DNA from: Wenzhouxiangella sp. XN24 | Lineage (GTDB): Bacteria > Pseudomonadota > Gammaproteobacteria > Steroidobacterales > XN24 | Direction of reading: 5' to 3' | DNA: 64,000 bases | NCBI RefSeq assembly: GCF_011064545.1 | Contig: NZ_JAAMFG010000026.1 | Coordinates: 186,001 to 250,000, forward strand | In this document: in pieces, positions 36,415 to 46,111 of the stretch | Layout of the letters: each line of letters starts with the position of its first letter | Position numbering within the stretch: the stretch's first letter is position 1 | Position numbers and translations under genes: made by a program | The notes under the pieces: model-generated | What the model was told of the DNA's origin: nothing | What the model saw: the letters and a program-made list of their open reading frames with translations, nothing else | The model's database searches: none

Positions 36415-37386
36415 TCACATTCCCGTCCGGCAACCGGCCCCCTGGGAGCCGCACCAGGCAAGAATTTCGTCGAGGTCGTCGGCCCCGCCCCCGGCCAGCC
36501 AGCGCACCCCGGATTCGGCGCGCAACCAGGTCATCTGCCGCTTGGCGAGACGACGCGTGGCGGTGACCGCGTCCCGGCGTGCCTCGTCCAGGGTACACGC
36601 GCCCTCGAGATAGGCCCAGAGCTGGCGGTATCCCACGGCCCGCAGCGAGGGCAGTCCGGCGTGCAGGTCGCCGCGGGCATGCAGGCCCTCGACTTCCGCG
36701 AGGAATCCCGCCGCCATCATGGCCTCGAAGCGCTGCCCGATCGCCACATGCAGTTCGGGCCGCGAAGCCGGGGCCAGCCCCAGCTTGAGGAACGTCCAGC
36801 CCGCCGGCGCCCGCGCCGCGGCGGCTTGCAGCTCCGACAATGGCGCCCCGGTGAGCCGCCAGACCTCCAGCGCCCGCTGGATGCGTTGTGAATCGTTCGG
36901 ATTGATGCGGGCCGCCACCACGGGATCCACGGACGCAAGTTCGGCATGGAGGGCGGGCCAGCCGCGCTGGGCGGCAGCGGTGTCGATCTCGGCTCTCACG
37001 GCCGCGTCGGCTTCGGGCAAGGTGGCGAGCCCGCGTTGCAGCGCCCGGAAATACAGCATCGTGCCGCCAGCCAGGATCGGAATGCGCCCGCGCGCGCGCA
37101 CCTCGTCCATGGCGGTCAGCGCATCGCGAAGGAAGCGGCCGGCCGAGTAGGCCTCGGCGGGATCCACGATGTCGATGAGATGGTGGGGCACCATCGCGCG
37201 CACCGCGGCAGAGGGCTTGGCCGTGCCGATATCCATGCCCCGGTAGACGAGTGCAGAGTCCACGCTGATGATTTCGGCCGGCAGTGCGCGCGCCAGTTCG
37301 AGCGCCAGCGCCGTCTTGCCGGCGGCGGTCGGCCCCATCAACAGGATTGCCCGGGTCGTGTCCGAAGACGCGTTTTCAGCGGCCAC
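36415..37386 (-). CDS. miaA: tRNA dimethylallyltransferase MiaA
   Basis: 323 residues. Transfers a dimethylallyl group to A37 of tRNAs reading U-starting codons. P-loop [14 protein letters not shown], then [19 protein letters not shown], and a C-terminal [12 protein letters not shown]. The start is a GTG at 37386, inside the last codons of mutL (11-base overlap). The 102 bases between its stop and hfq hold no gene and may contain an hfq promoter. Confidence 0.97.
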   Translation of the reverse strand: MAAENASSDTTRAILLMGPTAAGKTALALELARALPAEIISVDSALVYRGMDIGTAKPSAAVRAMVPHHLIDIVDPAEAYSAGRFLRDALTAMDEVRARGRIPILAGGTMLYFRALQRGLATLPEADAAVRAEIDTAAAQRGWPALHAELASVDPVVAARINPNDSQRIQRALEVWRLTGAPLSELQAAAARAPAGWTFLKLGLAPASRPELHVAIGQRFEAMMAAGFLAEVEGLHARGDLHAGLPSLRAVGYRQLWAYLEGACTLDEARRDAVTATRRLAKRQMTWLRAESGVRWLAGGGADDLDEILAWCGSQGAGCRTGM

Positions 37387-39160
37387 GCAGGAACAGCTTG
37401 TCCAGCTCCGGGACGCTCAGCTGCGTCCAGGTCGGCCGGCCGTGATTACACTGGTCCGCACGCTCTGTTTGCTCCATGTCCCTGAGCAACGCGTTCATTT
37501 CCGCCACGGTGAGCTGCCGGTTCGCGCGCACCGCACCGTGACAGGCCATCGTGCCCAGCAACTGGTTGATGCGTTCCTCCAGCCTGCGGCTGCTGCCCTG
37601 CTCGGCGAGGTCGGAGAGAATGTCGCGCAACAGGGACTCCGTGTCCGCCGACTGCAGGAGGGCGGGAACCTGGCGCACCACCAGCACGTCCGGTCCGCGG
37701 CGGTCGAGTTCGAAGCCGAATTGCGCCAGGTCCGGCGCGAACGCCTCCGCCAGCTCCGCCTCTGTCGTCGAGACGCGCAGGCTGATCGGGACGAGCAGCG
37801 GCTGGCCCGGGGCGCCGCTGCCCGACAAGGAATGTTTCAGCCGTTCGTAAAGCACGCGCTCGTGTGCGGCATGCATATCGACGATCACCAGCCCGTCGCG
37901 ATTCTGGGCGAGGATGTAGATCCCGCCCAACTGCCCGAGGGCGTATCCGAGTGTCGGCGTGTCGTCTTGCGCCGCCTGGCTGCGATCGTGGACGTCGTCG
38001 TCGCTTCCAGCACCGGTGAAGGCCGGCCAGGAGGATTCCGGAGGGACCGGCTCGCGGGCGGCGAAGCGCATTGCGTCCTGCCGTGCCGGGCCGGTCCAGG
38101 CGCTGCTGTCGGCTTCGGAGGCGAAGCGCGGGGTCGCCGGCGGCGGCGCGCTGCCCGCCGCCGGGCGGGTCCCGGCCAGGGCCTGCTCGACCGCCCGGTA
38201 GAGAAATCCGTGGATGCTGCGTGCGTCGCGAAAGCGGACCTCGTGCTTGGTCGGATGCGCATTGACATCCACCAGCGCGGGATCCATCTCGAGGTACACG
38301 ACATAGGCGGGGTGGCGACCGTGAAACAATACGTCGGCGTAGGCCTGGCGCATCGCGTGGGTCACCAGGCGGTCGCGGATCATCCGCCCGTTGACGAAAA
38401 AATACTGCAGGTCCGGCTGCGAGCGCGAGAAGGTCGGCAAGCCCAGCCAGCCGGTCAACCGCAATCCGGCGGCGCCCTGGTCGATGTCCATCGACTGCGC
38501 CGCGAACAGCTCGCCGCACACCTCTCCGAGCCGGCGCAGCCGGGCCGCCGGATCGGCCGCCGGGCGCAGATCGAACAGCACCTTGCCATCGCGACTGAGA
38601 CGAAAACCCGTCGTGAAACACGACAGTGCCAGGCGCCTCACGACCCGTTCGACGTGCGACAACTCGGTCCGCTCCGCGCGCATGAAGCGACGCCGTGCGG
38701 GCGTGTTGAAGAACAGGTCGCGCACCACGATGGTGGTGCCCTGCGGGTGGGCCGCGGGGACCGGCGAACCGAGCCGAGAGCCGTCGGACTCCACTTGCCA
38801 CGCATCATCCGCGCCGACGGGTCGCGAGGTGACCGACAGTCGGGACACGGAGGCAATACTCGGCAGGGCTTCGCCGCGAAACCCCAAGGTTCCGACACGC
38901 TCGAGGTCCTCGAGGCTGGTGATCTTGCTGGTGGCATGGCGGGACAACGCAAGGGCGAGCTCGTCCCGGGGGATGCCGCAACCGTCGTCGCGCACGAGGC
39001 AGCGTCGCAGTCCGCCCCCATCGACCTCGATCTCGATGCGGGTGGCGCCTGCGTCGAGGCTGTTCTCGACCAGCTCCTTGATCACGGACGCCGGACGCTC
39101 GACCACCTCGCCGGCGGCGATCTGGTCGATGAGTTGCGCTGGAAGCTGGCGGATGGGCAT
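37376..39160 (-). CDS. mutL: DNA mismatch repair protein MutL, endonuclease-type
   Basis: 594 residues. N-terminal GHKL ATPase: [41 protein letters not shown]. The C-terminal dimerisation domain carries the metal-dependent nicking motif [12 protein letters not shown] (about 428-439; consensus DQHA..E....E), ACHGAV, CNHGRP and a terminal FLR. These zinc and metal ligand motifs are missing in E. coli MutL, so this protein probably nicks DNA itself in a MutH-independent system. Start MPIRQLP at 39160; seven in-frame codons further upstream are not conserved. Confidence 0.97.
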   Translation of the reverse strand: MPIRQLPAQLIDQIAAGEVVERPASVIKELVENSLDAGATRIEIEVDGGGLRRCLVRDDGCGIPRDELALALSRHATSKITSLEDLERVGTLGFRGEALPSIASVSRLSVTSRPVGADDAWQVESDGSRLGSPVPAAHPQGTTIVVRDLFFNTPARRRFMRAERTELSHVERVVRRLALSCFTTGFRLSRDGKVLFDLRPAADPAARLRRLGEVCGELFAAQSMDIDQGAAGLRLTGWLGLPTFSRSQPDLQYFFVNGRMIRDRLVTHAMRQAYADVLFHGRHPAYVVYLEMDPALVDVNAHPTKHEVRFRDARSIHGFLYRAVEQALAGTRPAAGSAPPPATPRFASEADSSAWTGPARQDAMRFAAREPVPPESSWPAFTGAGSDDDVHDRSQAAQDDTPTLGYALGQLGGIYILAQNRDGLVIVDMHAAHERVLYERLKHSLSGSGAPGQPLLVPISLRVSTTEAELAEAFAPDLAQFGFELDRRGPDVLVVRQVPALLQSADTESLLRDILSDLAEQGSSRRLEERINQLLGTMACHGAVRANRQLTVAEMNALLRDMEQTERADQCNHGRPTWTQLSVPELDKLFLRGR

Positions 39161-39236
39161 GGGCACACGCAAGCATACCAAAGGGACCGCCGCACGCGGC
39201 CTCCGCCCTGAACCCCGGGGCGCGCCCCGGAAGCCC

Positions 39237-40547
39237 TCAGCCGCCGGGGATGGCGATCACCTGGCCGACACGAATCTTGTCGTTTTTCAGGTTGTTGTGG
39301 CGGCGCAGGACGGGGACGCTGACGTTGTACTGGCTCGCGATGCCCGAGAGCGTGTCGCCGCGCGCAATCACGATCTCACGTGGCATACCGCCGCGGGCGC
39401 GATGCTGGGCGACCCAGGTACCGGGCGGCGGATTGGCGTAGAAGTACTCGCGCAGGCCGGACATCAGCGCCGTGGCCACCTTTTCCTGGTAGGCCGGCTG
39501 CCGCAAGAGCGTCTCTTCCTCGTGATGCGAGATGAAAGCCGTCTCCACGAGGATCGAGGGAATGTCCGGCGCCTTGAGGACCACGAAGCCGGCCTGTTGC
39601 ACCGTGCTCTTGTGCAGGCGATTCACCGCGCCGAGGCGATTCAACACGAAGTCGCCCGCGTCCAGGCTGGCGCCGATCGAAGCGTTCTGCGAAAGATCGA
39701 GCAACACCGAGGCGAGCAGATCGTCCTTGTCGTCCAGGCTCACACCGCCCACGAGGTCGGCGGCATTCTCCCGCGCCGCCAGCCACCGGGCGGCCTCGTC
39801 AGTCGCGCCCTTGGGCGACAATACGTATACCGAAGAGCCGCGGGCCTTGGGGTTATTGAAGGCATCCGCGTGGATGGAAATGAAGAGATCGGCGCCGTGC
39901 TCACGCGCGCGTTCGACACGCTGCTGCAAGCTGAGAAAATAGTCTCCGTTACGCGTCAGCGCGGCGCGCATGCCCGGTTCGCGGTCGATATGGCCTGCAA
40001 GCCGTCGCGCGATGGCGAGCACCACATCTTTCTCATAGGTGCCTTTGCGCCCCACCGCGCCCGGGTCCTCTCCGCCATGACCGGCATCCACCGCGATCAC
40101 GAGATCGCGGCTGCCCTCGTCCGCGCGCACCGTCGGGCGCTGCACAGGGCGGCGCTGCGCATCGAGTTCCACGATCAGCCGATGCCCGTAGCGCCCCTTC
40201 GGGGGCACCAGGAAACTGCGCGCATTCGTCATCGCATCCAGATCGAGCACCAGGCGTGCCGCGCCGTCGGAACGGTTGGCGCCGCGCACCGAGCGGATTG
40301 CGCCGGCGCCCGCGGGCAGGTCGGCCAGCGGCATCACGAGCCGGGCCGCGGACAGATCGATGACCACGCGACTCGGGTTCTGCAAGGTGAACAGCCGATG
40401 CTCGACCGGCTGCGAAAGATCGAGCACGATACGCGTCGAGTCCGGGCCGGACCACAGGCGCACATCGCGCACTTCTACGGCCGCCTGCAGCGTCGAGGCG
40501 AGCAGGCAGGTCAGCAGGAACAGGCTGGCGAGCGTTTTCCTTGGCAT
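39237..40547 (-). CDS. amiC: N-acetylmuramoyl-L-alanine amidase with AMIN and LysM domains
   Basis: About 436 residues. A signal peptide (LASLFLLTCLLASTLQA) is followed by an AMIN domain (about 25-125, septal targeting), an Amidase_3 zinc catalytic domain (AVDAGHGGEDPGA, SIHADAF, ILVETAFISHHEEE) and a C-terminal LysM (IARGDTLSGIASQYNV). It cleaves septal peptidoglycan in the periplasm for daughter-cell separation. AmiB of E. coli occupies the same locus, so amiB would be an equally fair name. ATG at 40547 is preferred; a TTG two codons before is possible. The 108 bases to tsaE show nothing else. Confidence 0.93.
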   Translation of the reverse strand: MPRKTLASLFLLTCLLASTLQAAVEVRDVRLWSGPDSTRIVLDLSQPVEHRLFTLQNPSRVVIDLSAARLVMPLADLPAGAGAIRSVRGANRSDGAARLVLDLDAMTNARSFLVPPKGRYGHRLIVELDAQRRPVQRPTVRADEGSRDLVIAVDAGHGGEDPGAVGRKGTYEKDVVLAIARRLAGHIDREPGMRAALTRNGDYFLSLQQRVERAREHGADLFISIHADAFNNPKARGSSVYVLSPKGATDEAARWLAARENAADLVGGVSLDDKDDLLASVLLDLSQNASIGASLDAGDFVLNRLGAVNRLHKSTVQQAGFVVLKAPDIPSILVETAFISHHEEETLLRQPAYQEKVATALMSGLREYFYANPPPGTWVAQHRARGGMPREIVIARGDTLSGIASQYNVSVPVLRRHNNLKNDKIRVGQVIAIPGG

Positions 40548-40655
40548 TTCCAACAGTTCGGTTGGATATCGGGAGCCAACTTTAAACGCATTCCCCAGTC
40601 GATGGCAATATCTATTTATTAAACAGATGGCTGCAAGCGAAACCTGTTGGACTTT

Positions 40656-41132
40656 CTATTGCGGGAGCGTCCCGCTGGCAGCAAGAATCGCCCGCCCCGC
40701 GGGGCTCAGGGGTTCGCAGTCCGCGGCGCGTCCCGTGCCGGCATACTCCAGCGCAAGGCGCACGTCGGCGTCCGGCAGCCGGGCCCCGCCCCGCTCGGCC
40801 CACTCGACCAGCACCAGGGTCCCGGGCGCAAGCATGTCCACGAGGCCGAGATAATCGAGTTCCCCGGGGTCGGCCAGCCGGTAGAGGTCGAGATGCACCA
40901 CGTCGCACGGGGACAGCTCATAAGGTTCCAGCAAAGTGAAGGTCGGACTGCGGACGCGTCCTTCATGACCGAGGCCCCGCAACAGTCCGCGTACCAGCGT
41001 CGTCTTCCCGGCACCGAGCGGTCCGGCCAGGTGCACCACCACTGGAGCCCGGCGGGACGCCTCGGCCATCGGCATCGCCAGGGCGCGCCCCAGCGCTTCG
41101 GTCGCCGCCGGATCAGCGAGCCTGATGCGCAT
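40656..41132 (-). CDS. tsaE: tRNA threonylcarbamoyladenosine biosynthesis ATPase TsaE
   Basis: 158 residues. Walker A AGPLGAGKTTLVRGLL, then VRSPTFTLLEPY and HLDLYRLADPGELDYLG, all TsaE signatures. It works with TsaB and TsaD to make t6A at position 37 of ANN-decoding tRNAs. The start overlaps the nnr end by 20 bases. Confidence 0.96.
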   Translation of the reverse strand: MRIRLADPAATEALGRALAMPMAEASRRAPVVVHLAGPLGAGKTTLVRGLLRGLGHEGRVRSPTFTLLEPYELSPCDVVHLDLYRLADPGELDYLGLVDMLAPGTLVLVEWAERGGARLPDADVRLALEYAGTGRAADCEPLSPAGRAILAASGTLPQ

Positions 41133-42615
41133 CGGCCGGATTTACCCAGGCCCGTAGCCCGCCCAGGAGATCGCCGGCCAGCAGGCCCCGTTCGCCCGCC
41201 CGCGCCGCGTCGTCCGCCGCCAGGGCATGGAGCAGCACCCCGGCGCTGGCGGACCGTTCCAGGTCGCGCAACTGGGCCGCGAGGCCCGCGATGATCCCGG
41301 TGAGCACATCGCCCATGCCGCCGCTCGCCATTCCCGGATTGCCGCGGTCACACAGCCACAAGGTCTCGCCGGCGCCGCACACCAGCGTGCCGGCGCCCTT
41401 GAGCACGACCACCGCGCCGTAGCGCTCACGCAGCGCGCGCACCGCGGCCGCCCGGTCTGCTTCGACCGCCGCGGCATCACTGCCCAGCAGGCGACCCGCC
41501 TCGCCCGGGTGAGGCGTCACCACGCTATCGCCCAGCCGGCGTGGCGCCTCCGCGACGAGGTTCAGCGCATCGGCGTCCAGCACGCAGGGCAATCCGGAGG
41601 CAAGCACACCGTCGAGCAGGTCACGACCCCAGGCGGAGCGGCCCAGTCCCGGCCCGGCCGCGACCACGGTGGCGCGTTCCAGGAGCGGCTCGAGGCCGGC
41701 CCGATCTGCCACGCTGCGGCCCATCAGCTCCGGGCGCGCGGCAACCATCGCAGCCACGTGATCCTCGCGCGTCGCAACCGTGACCAGGCCGGCACCGACC
41801 CGCAATGCCGCCTCGCCGGCGAGCCGGGCCGCGCCGCCCATCCCGCGATCACCGCCGACCACGAGTACGTGGCCGAAATGCCCCTTGTGGGCATCCCGCG
41901 GCCGGCGCGGCAACCAGTCGGACAAAGCCGCGGCTTCGAGGCGCCGCGCGGCCGGCACCATGCCGCGCGCGAGCCCGGCCGGCACGTCGAGCGACGAAAA
42001 CAGCACTTCGCCGGCCTGCTCGGGGCCGTGCGCGGTGAACAATCCGAGTTTCAGCCCTATGAAACAGGCGGTCACGTGCGCGCGGATCGCCGTACCCATG
42101 ACACGTCCCGTGTCGGCATGGAGGCCGCTCGGCAGATCCAGCGCAAGCACCGGACGCCGCGTGGCGTTGATCGATTCGATGGCGGATGAGAACGCGCCCG
42201 TCACTTCGCGCGAGAGCCCGGTGCCCAGCAAGGCATCGACGAGCGGGCCGTCGCCGCCCGGGTCACCCGTCCCGTCCCAGCGCAGGATCTCCCCGCCTTC
42301 ACGACGGAAGTCTGCGCTGGCTGCGGCGGCATCGCCCGTCAGCCCGGACGGGTCCGTCACCGACAGCAGCCGCACGGTCAGCCCGGCCCGCCGCGCGAGG
42401 CGCGCGACGACATAGCCGTCGCCCGCGTTGTTGCCTGCGCCGCACACGACGGTCAATGCGCGGCTCGCCGGCCACCGGTGCAACAGGGCATGGAATGCGA
42501 AGGCGCCCGCGCGTTCCATCAGTTCGCGTCCGGACACGCCATGCAGCTCGATGGCGCGACGATCGAGTTCGCGCACCTGGCCGGCGGTCCAAAGCTCGCG
42601 GGGCATCGAGGACAT
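41113..42615 (-). CDS. nnr: Bifunctional NAD(P)H-hydrate repair enzyme (epimerase and dehydratase)
   Basis: 500 residues. The N-terminal YjeF_N epimerase domain has VVCGAGNNAGDGYVVARLA. The C-terminal ribokinase-like dehydratase domain has KGHFGHVLVVGGDRGMGGA, VTPHPGEAGRLLG and GNPGMASGGMGDVLTG. It repairs hydrated NADH and NADPH. ATG at 42615 gives MSSMPREL and lies right at the predicted transcription start of a minus-strand TATAAT; ATGs at 42606 and 42639 are alternatives. Divergent from queG by 36 bases. Confidence 0.95.
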   Translation of the reverse strand: MSSMPRELWTAGQVRELDRRAIELHGVSGRELMERAGAFAFHALLHRWPASRALTVVCGAGNNAGDGYVVARLARRAGLTVRLLSVTDPSGLTGDAAAASADFRREGGEILRWDGTGDPGGDGPLVDALLGTGLSREVTGAFSSAIESINATRRPVLALDLPSGLHADTGRVMGTAIRAHVTACFIGLKLGLFTAHGPEQAGEVLFSSLDVPAGLARGMVPAARRLEAAALSDWLPRRPRDAHKGHFGHVLVVGGDRGMGGAARLAGEAALRVGAGLVTVATREDHVAAMVAARPELMGRSVADRAGLEPLLERATVVAAGPGLGRSAWGRDLLDGVLASGLPCVLDADALNLVAEAPRRLGDSVVTPHPGEAGRLLGSDAAAVEADRAAAVRALRERYGAVVVLKGAGTLVCGAGETLWLCDRGNPGMASGGMGDVLTGIIAGLAAQLRDLERSASAGVLLHALAADDAARAGERGLLAGDLLGGLRAWVNPADAHQAR

Positions 42616-42622
42616 GTCCCTG

Positions 42623-42630
42623 ATTATACT
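42623..42630. promoter_or_regulatory. Symmetric bidirectional -10 element between nnr and queG
   Basis: The 8 bases ATTATACT read TATACT on the plus strand (42625-42630) and TATAAT on the minus strand (42628-42623). Transcription would start near 42637 toward queG and near 42616 toward nnr, leaving a 15-base leader for queG and almost none for nnr. No strong -35 is evident in either direction. Confidence 0.5.
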
Positions 42631-42651
42631 GTCGCCCATGGAGACGCAACC

Positions 42652-43701
42652 ATGATCGAGGCGCGCGATATCTCGGCATGGGGCCGTGAGCTCGGTTTCG
42701 GCGCCCTGGGCATCGCCCGCATCGATCTTCCCGATGACGAGGCATGGCTGAAACGCTGGCTGGCCCTGGGGCGCCACGGGGAAATGAACTGGATGGCGCG
42801 CCATGGCACGCGCCGCAGCCGTCCGGCAGAGCTGATCCCCGGCACCGTCACCGTGATCTCCGTGCGCATGGATTATTTTCCGCCCGAGGCCGAGCCCGCC
42901 GAAGCCGTCCTCGCAGATCGCAGCCTGGGCTACATTTCCCGCTACGCGCTGGGCCGCGACTATCACAAGGTCCTCAGGCAAAGGCTGCAGCGGCTCGCGG
43001 AGCGTATCGCCGCCACGGCCGGCCCCTTCGGCTATCGCGTCTTCACCGACAGCGCCCCGGTGCTGGAGAAGGCCCTGGCGCGCGATGCCGGGCTTGGCTG
43101 GATCGGCAAGCACACGAACCTGCTGTCACGGGACGCGGGCAGCTGGTTCTTCCTCGGCGAGATCTACACCGACCTGCCGCTGCCGGCGGACGAACCCGGC
43201 GCCGCGCACTGCGGCAGCTGCACGGCCTGCATCGAGGCCTGCCCCACGGCGGCGATCGTCGCACCCTACGAACTCGATGCGCGCCTGTGCATCTCCTACC
43301 TGACCATCGAGCACCCCGGCGCCATACCCATGCATCTGCGCCCCGCGATGGGCAACCGCATCTACGGCTGTGACGACTGCCAGCTCGTCTGCCCGTGGAA
43401 CCGCTACGCGCAGCTGGCTGCCGCACCCGATTTCCGTGCCCGGCATGGCCTCGACGCCTCCGGCCTGGTCGCCTTGTTCAGCTGGACCGAAGCGGAGTTC
43501 CTCGAACGGACGCTCGGCTCCGCGATCCGGCGGATCGGCCATGAGCGCTGGCTGCGCAATATCTCGATCGCACTGGGCAATGCGGCCCCTGATCCGGCGG
43601 CCCGCAGCGCCCTGCTCAGCCGCGCCAACCACGATTCGCCGCTCGTACGGGAACATGTCGCCTGGGCGCTCGAGCAGCACCAGGCCGCCGGCCGACATTG
43701 A
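42652..43701 (+). CDS. queG: Epoxyqueuosine reductase QueG
   Basis: 349 residues. Cobalamin-dependent iron-sulfur enzyme for the last step of queuosine synthesis in tRNA. Two [4Fe-4S] motifs are visible: CGSCTACIEACPT and CDDCQLVCPWN; RVFTDSAPVLEKALA and GWIGKHTNLLS belong to the N-terminal domain. The ATG at 42652 has GGAGACG upstream at the right distance; upstream in-frame codons run antisense through nnr and are rejected. The C-terminal region has HEAT-like repeats. Confidence 0.96.
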   Translation: MIEARDISAWGRELGFGALGIARIDLPDDEAWLKRWLALGRHGEMNWMARHGTRRSRPAELIPGTVTVISVRMDYFPPEAEPAEAVLADRSLGYISRYALGRDYHKVLRQRLQRLAERIAATAGPFGYRVFTDSAPVLEKALARDAGLGWIGKHTNLLSRDAGSWFFLGEIYTDLPLPADEPGAAHCGSCTACIEACPTAAIVAPYELDARLCISYLTIEHPGAIPMHLRPAMGNRIYGCDDCQLVCPWNRYAQLAAAPDFRARHGLDASGLVALFSWTEAEFLERTLGSAIRRIGHERWLRNISIALGNAAPDPAARSALLSRANHDSPLVREHVAWALEQHQAAGRH

Positions 43702-43777
43702 GTTTGGCCTGTTCAGCGCACAGAATTGCCAACTGCGTCATGGCTGGTGAACCAGCGAATACGGAAGATGAGACACG

Positions 43778-44767
43778 ATGATTAATGCCAACCCGGTTCC
43801 CGGGACCTCTGCTGCCGTGGATTTCGTCGACGCGCCCGACATCCGTCATTTTCTCTCGGGACTGTTGCTGTTCAATGGCGTGGATATCCGTTCGGTCGGA
43901 CCGTTCCTGGCGCGCACGCACCGCCAGGACGTCAAGGCCGGAGAGGTCCTGATCTCGCCCAACATCCGCAATACGCGGGTGTTCGTCATCCTGTCCGGGG
44001 CGCTGGAAGTGCGCCTTGAGTCGGCGGACAGTCCGCCGTTGACGATCCTGCATCCGGGACAGTGCGCCGGCGAGATGTCGATCATCGAGGAGAAGGACCC
44101 GTCCGCCTGGGTGATCGCGGCGCGAGACTGCCACGTCATGGTGATCGAACAGGACATCCTGTGGCGCATGATCAACGTCTCGCACGCATTCGCACGCAAC
44201 CTGCTGGTCATCCTGTCCTCGCGTGTGCGTTCGGACAACCAGGTCATCCTCGACAGCGTCGGCGTGCTCCGGGAATTCGAGCGCCATGCGGTGACCGACG
44301 CGCTCACCGACCTGCACAACCGCCACTGGCTGGACAACATGTTCCGCCGGCGTCTCGAGCGATGCCTGAAGGACGACACCCCGACCTCGATGGTCATGGT
44401 CGACGTCGATGAGTTCAAGCAGTTCAACGACCGATTCGGCCACATCGCCGGCGACCGCGCCTTGCGCCTCGTGGCGGAAACCCTGCGAAACAATTTCCGC
44501 CCGGGCGACATGGTGGCGCGCTTCGGCGGCGACGAGTTCTGCATCCTGTTGCCGGGGGCGGAGGTCGAGGATGCACTGGCGTGCAGCGAGCGGGCCCGCT
44601 GGGCCGTGCAGAACGCGACCGAAACGGATCCGGCCGCGCCCCGTATCACGCTCTCGGCAGGGGTCGCGGCGACCGAAGCGGGCGACACGCTCGAAGTCCT
44701 GATCGCGCGCGCAGACGATGCGCTGTACCGCGCCAAGCTGGGCGGCCGCAACCGGGTCGCGAGCTAG
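43778..44767 (+). CDS. Diguanylate cyclase with N-terminal cyclic-nucleotide-binding-like domain
   Basis: 329 residues. Residues about 35-150 form a cNMP-binding-like beta barrel (VFVILSGALEVRLES, LHPGQCAGEMSIIEEKDPSAWVIA). A helix links it to a GGDEF domain with TDALTDLHNRHWLDN, the intact active motif GGDEF at 250-254 and an inhibitory RxxD site (RPGD) five residues before it. It should make c-di-GMP under control of a small ligand bound by the first domain; the ligand is unknown. The barrel lacks a clear R-S pair of classic cAMP sites. Convergent with panD. Confidence 0.9.
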   Translation: MINANPVPGTSAAVDFVDAPDIRHFLSGLLLFNGVDIRSVGPFLARTHRQDVKAGEVLISPNIRNTRVFVILSGALEVRLESADSPPLTILHPGQCAGEMSIIEEKDPSAWVIAARDCHVMVIEQDILWRMINVSHAFARNLLVILSSRVRSDNQVILDSVGVLREFERHAVTDALTDLHNRHWLDNMFRRRLERCLKDDTPTSMVMVDVDEFKQFNDRFGHIAGDRALRLVAETLRNNFRPGDMVARFGGDEFCILLPGAEVEDALACSERARWAVQNATETDPAAPRITLSAGVAATEAGDTLEVLIARADDALYRAKLGGRNRVAS

Positions 44768-44797
44768 AATTCAGGGCTGGGAGGCGGCGCGCAGGAC

Positions 44798-45178
44798 TCA
44801 GGCGGCCTGCACGGGAATCGCATTCCCGGTGCGCGTCACGCGGTTGAGCTCATCGAGATAGACGAGTTTCGGCTTGTGCAGGCGGGCTTCCTGCTCACTC
44901 ATGGCGCCGTAGGCGCAAATGATCACCCGATCCCCCGGGCGGGCCTTGTGGGCTGCCGCGCCATTCACGGAAATCACGCGCGAACCGCTTTCGGCGCGGA
45001 TCGCATAGGTCGTGAAGCGCTCCCCGCCGGTGACGTTATAGATCTGGATCTGCTCGTACTCGAGGATGCCCGCGAGTTCCAGCAGGTCGGAGTCGATCGC
45101 GCACGAGCCCTCGTAATCCAGCTCTGCGTGGGTCACGCAGGCCCGGTGTAGCTTGGCCTTGAGCAAAGTCAGCTGCAT
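44798..45178 (-). CDS. panD: Aspartate 1-decarboxylase (pyruvoyl enzyme)
   Basis: 126 residues. Makes beta-alanine from aspartate for pantothenate. The self-cleavage site is Gly24-Ser25 in DYEGSCAID, where Ser25 becomes the pyruvoyl group. Other blocks: [13 protein letters not shown] and [23 protein letters not shown] at 45178 with AAGGAGGAA upstream. Last gene of panB-panC-panD. Confidence 0.98.
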   Translation of the reverse strand: MQLTLLKAKLHRACVTHAELDYEGSCAIDSDLLELAGILEYEQIQIYNVTGGERFTTYAIRAESGSRVISVNGAAAHKARPGDRVIICAYGAMSEQEARLHKPKLVYLDELNRVTRTGNAIPVQAA

Positions 45179-45214
45179 CGGTTCCTCCTTCATCACGCCG
45201 TTCTCGCGCGTATC

Positions 45215-46111
45215 CTATTCCGCCTCACCTGGTTCGACCGGGGGAAGCGCATCCAGTTCAACCGTGACGTTATCGATCAATCGGGCGCGACCCAGGCGGG
45301 CCGCCGCCAGGATCACGAACCGGCGATCGGCCGCCAGCGACTGTTCCAGTCCCTCGGGCCGGCGGACCTCGAAATACTCGGGCTCCATGCCTGCCGACCG
45401 GATATTTTCCATGCCTGCGTGTTGTATTGCAACAAGATCCTCTTCGCCCGCGGCGAGCGCAGTGCCCGCGGCCTGCAGCGCCGCGTACAGCCCGGAGGCG
45501 CGCGATCGCTCCTCCGGCGCCAGGTAACGGTTGCGGGAACTCATTGCCAGTCCGTCGGCTTCGCGCCGCGTCGGCACGCCGGCCACCTCGACGTCGAAGG
45601 CCAGGTCCGTCGCCATCCGCCGGATCACGGTCAATTGCTGGAAATCCTTCTCGCCGAACACCGCCACGTCGGGCGCGACGAGGTTGAACAGCCTGGCAAC
45701 GACTGTCGCCACCCCGGCGAAATGACCCGGGCGCGCGGCGCCGCAGAGTATGCTCGCCAGTCCCGGCGGGGGTTCCACGCGCGTGGTGTCGGTCCGGCCG
45801 CGCGGATACATCATGTGCTCGTCCGGCGTGAACACGAGATCACACGACTCGCCCGCGAGTCGCTCGATATCCCCGTCGAGGTCGCGAGGATACGTCGCAA
45901 AGTCCTCGGTCGGACCGAATTGCAGCGGATTCACGAAAATGCTTACGACCACGCGATCGGCACGCCGCGCCGCCGCTCGCACGAGGTCCAGGTGCCCCTC
46001 GTGCAACCCGCCCATGGTCGGCGCGAATCCTATGCGCAGACCATCGCGCCGCCAGGCGTCGATCTGCTCACGAAGTGCCGCCAGGGTGGCGGCCACCGGC
46101 GGGCGCCTCAC
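45215..46111 (-). CDS. panC: Pantothenate synthetase (pantoate-beta-alanine ligase)
   Basis: 298 residues. ATP-dependent joining of pantoate with beta-alanine. Motifs: FAPTMGGLHEGHLDLVRAA (HxGH), VVSIFVNPLQFGP, VFGEKDFQQL and AMSSRNRYL. The start is a GTG at 46111 overlapping the panB stop as GTGA. Confidence 0.97.
   Translation of the reverse strand: MRRPPVAATLAALREQIDAWRRDGLRIGFAPTMGGLHEGHLDLVRAAARRADRVVVSIFVNPLQFGPTEDFATYPRDLDGDIERLAGESCDLVFTPDEHMMYPRGRTDTTRVEPPPGLASILCGAARPGHFAGVATVVARLFNLVAPDVAVFGEKDFQQLTVIRRMATDLAFDVEVAGVPTRREADGLAMSSRNRYLAPEERSRASGLYAALQAAGTALAAGEEDLVAIQHAGMENIRSAGMEPEYFEVRRPEGLEQSLAADRRFVILAAARLGRARLIDNVTVELDALPPVEPGEAE

Noticed and set aside
42616-43113. Extension of nnr into the queG region
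   Set aside because: It is antisense to queG, and the family N-terminus begins near MPREL.
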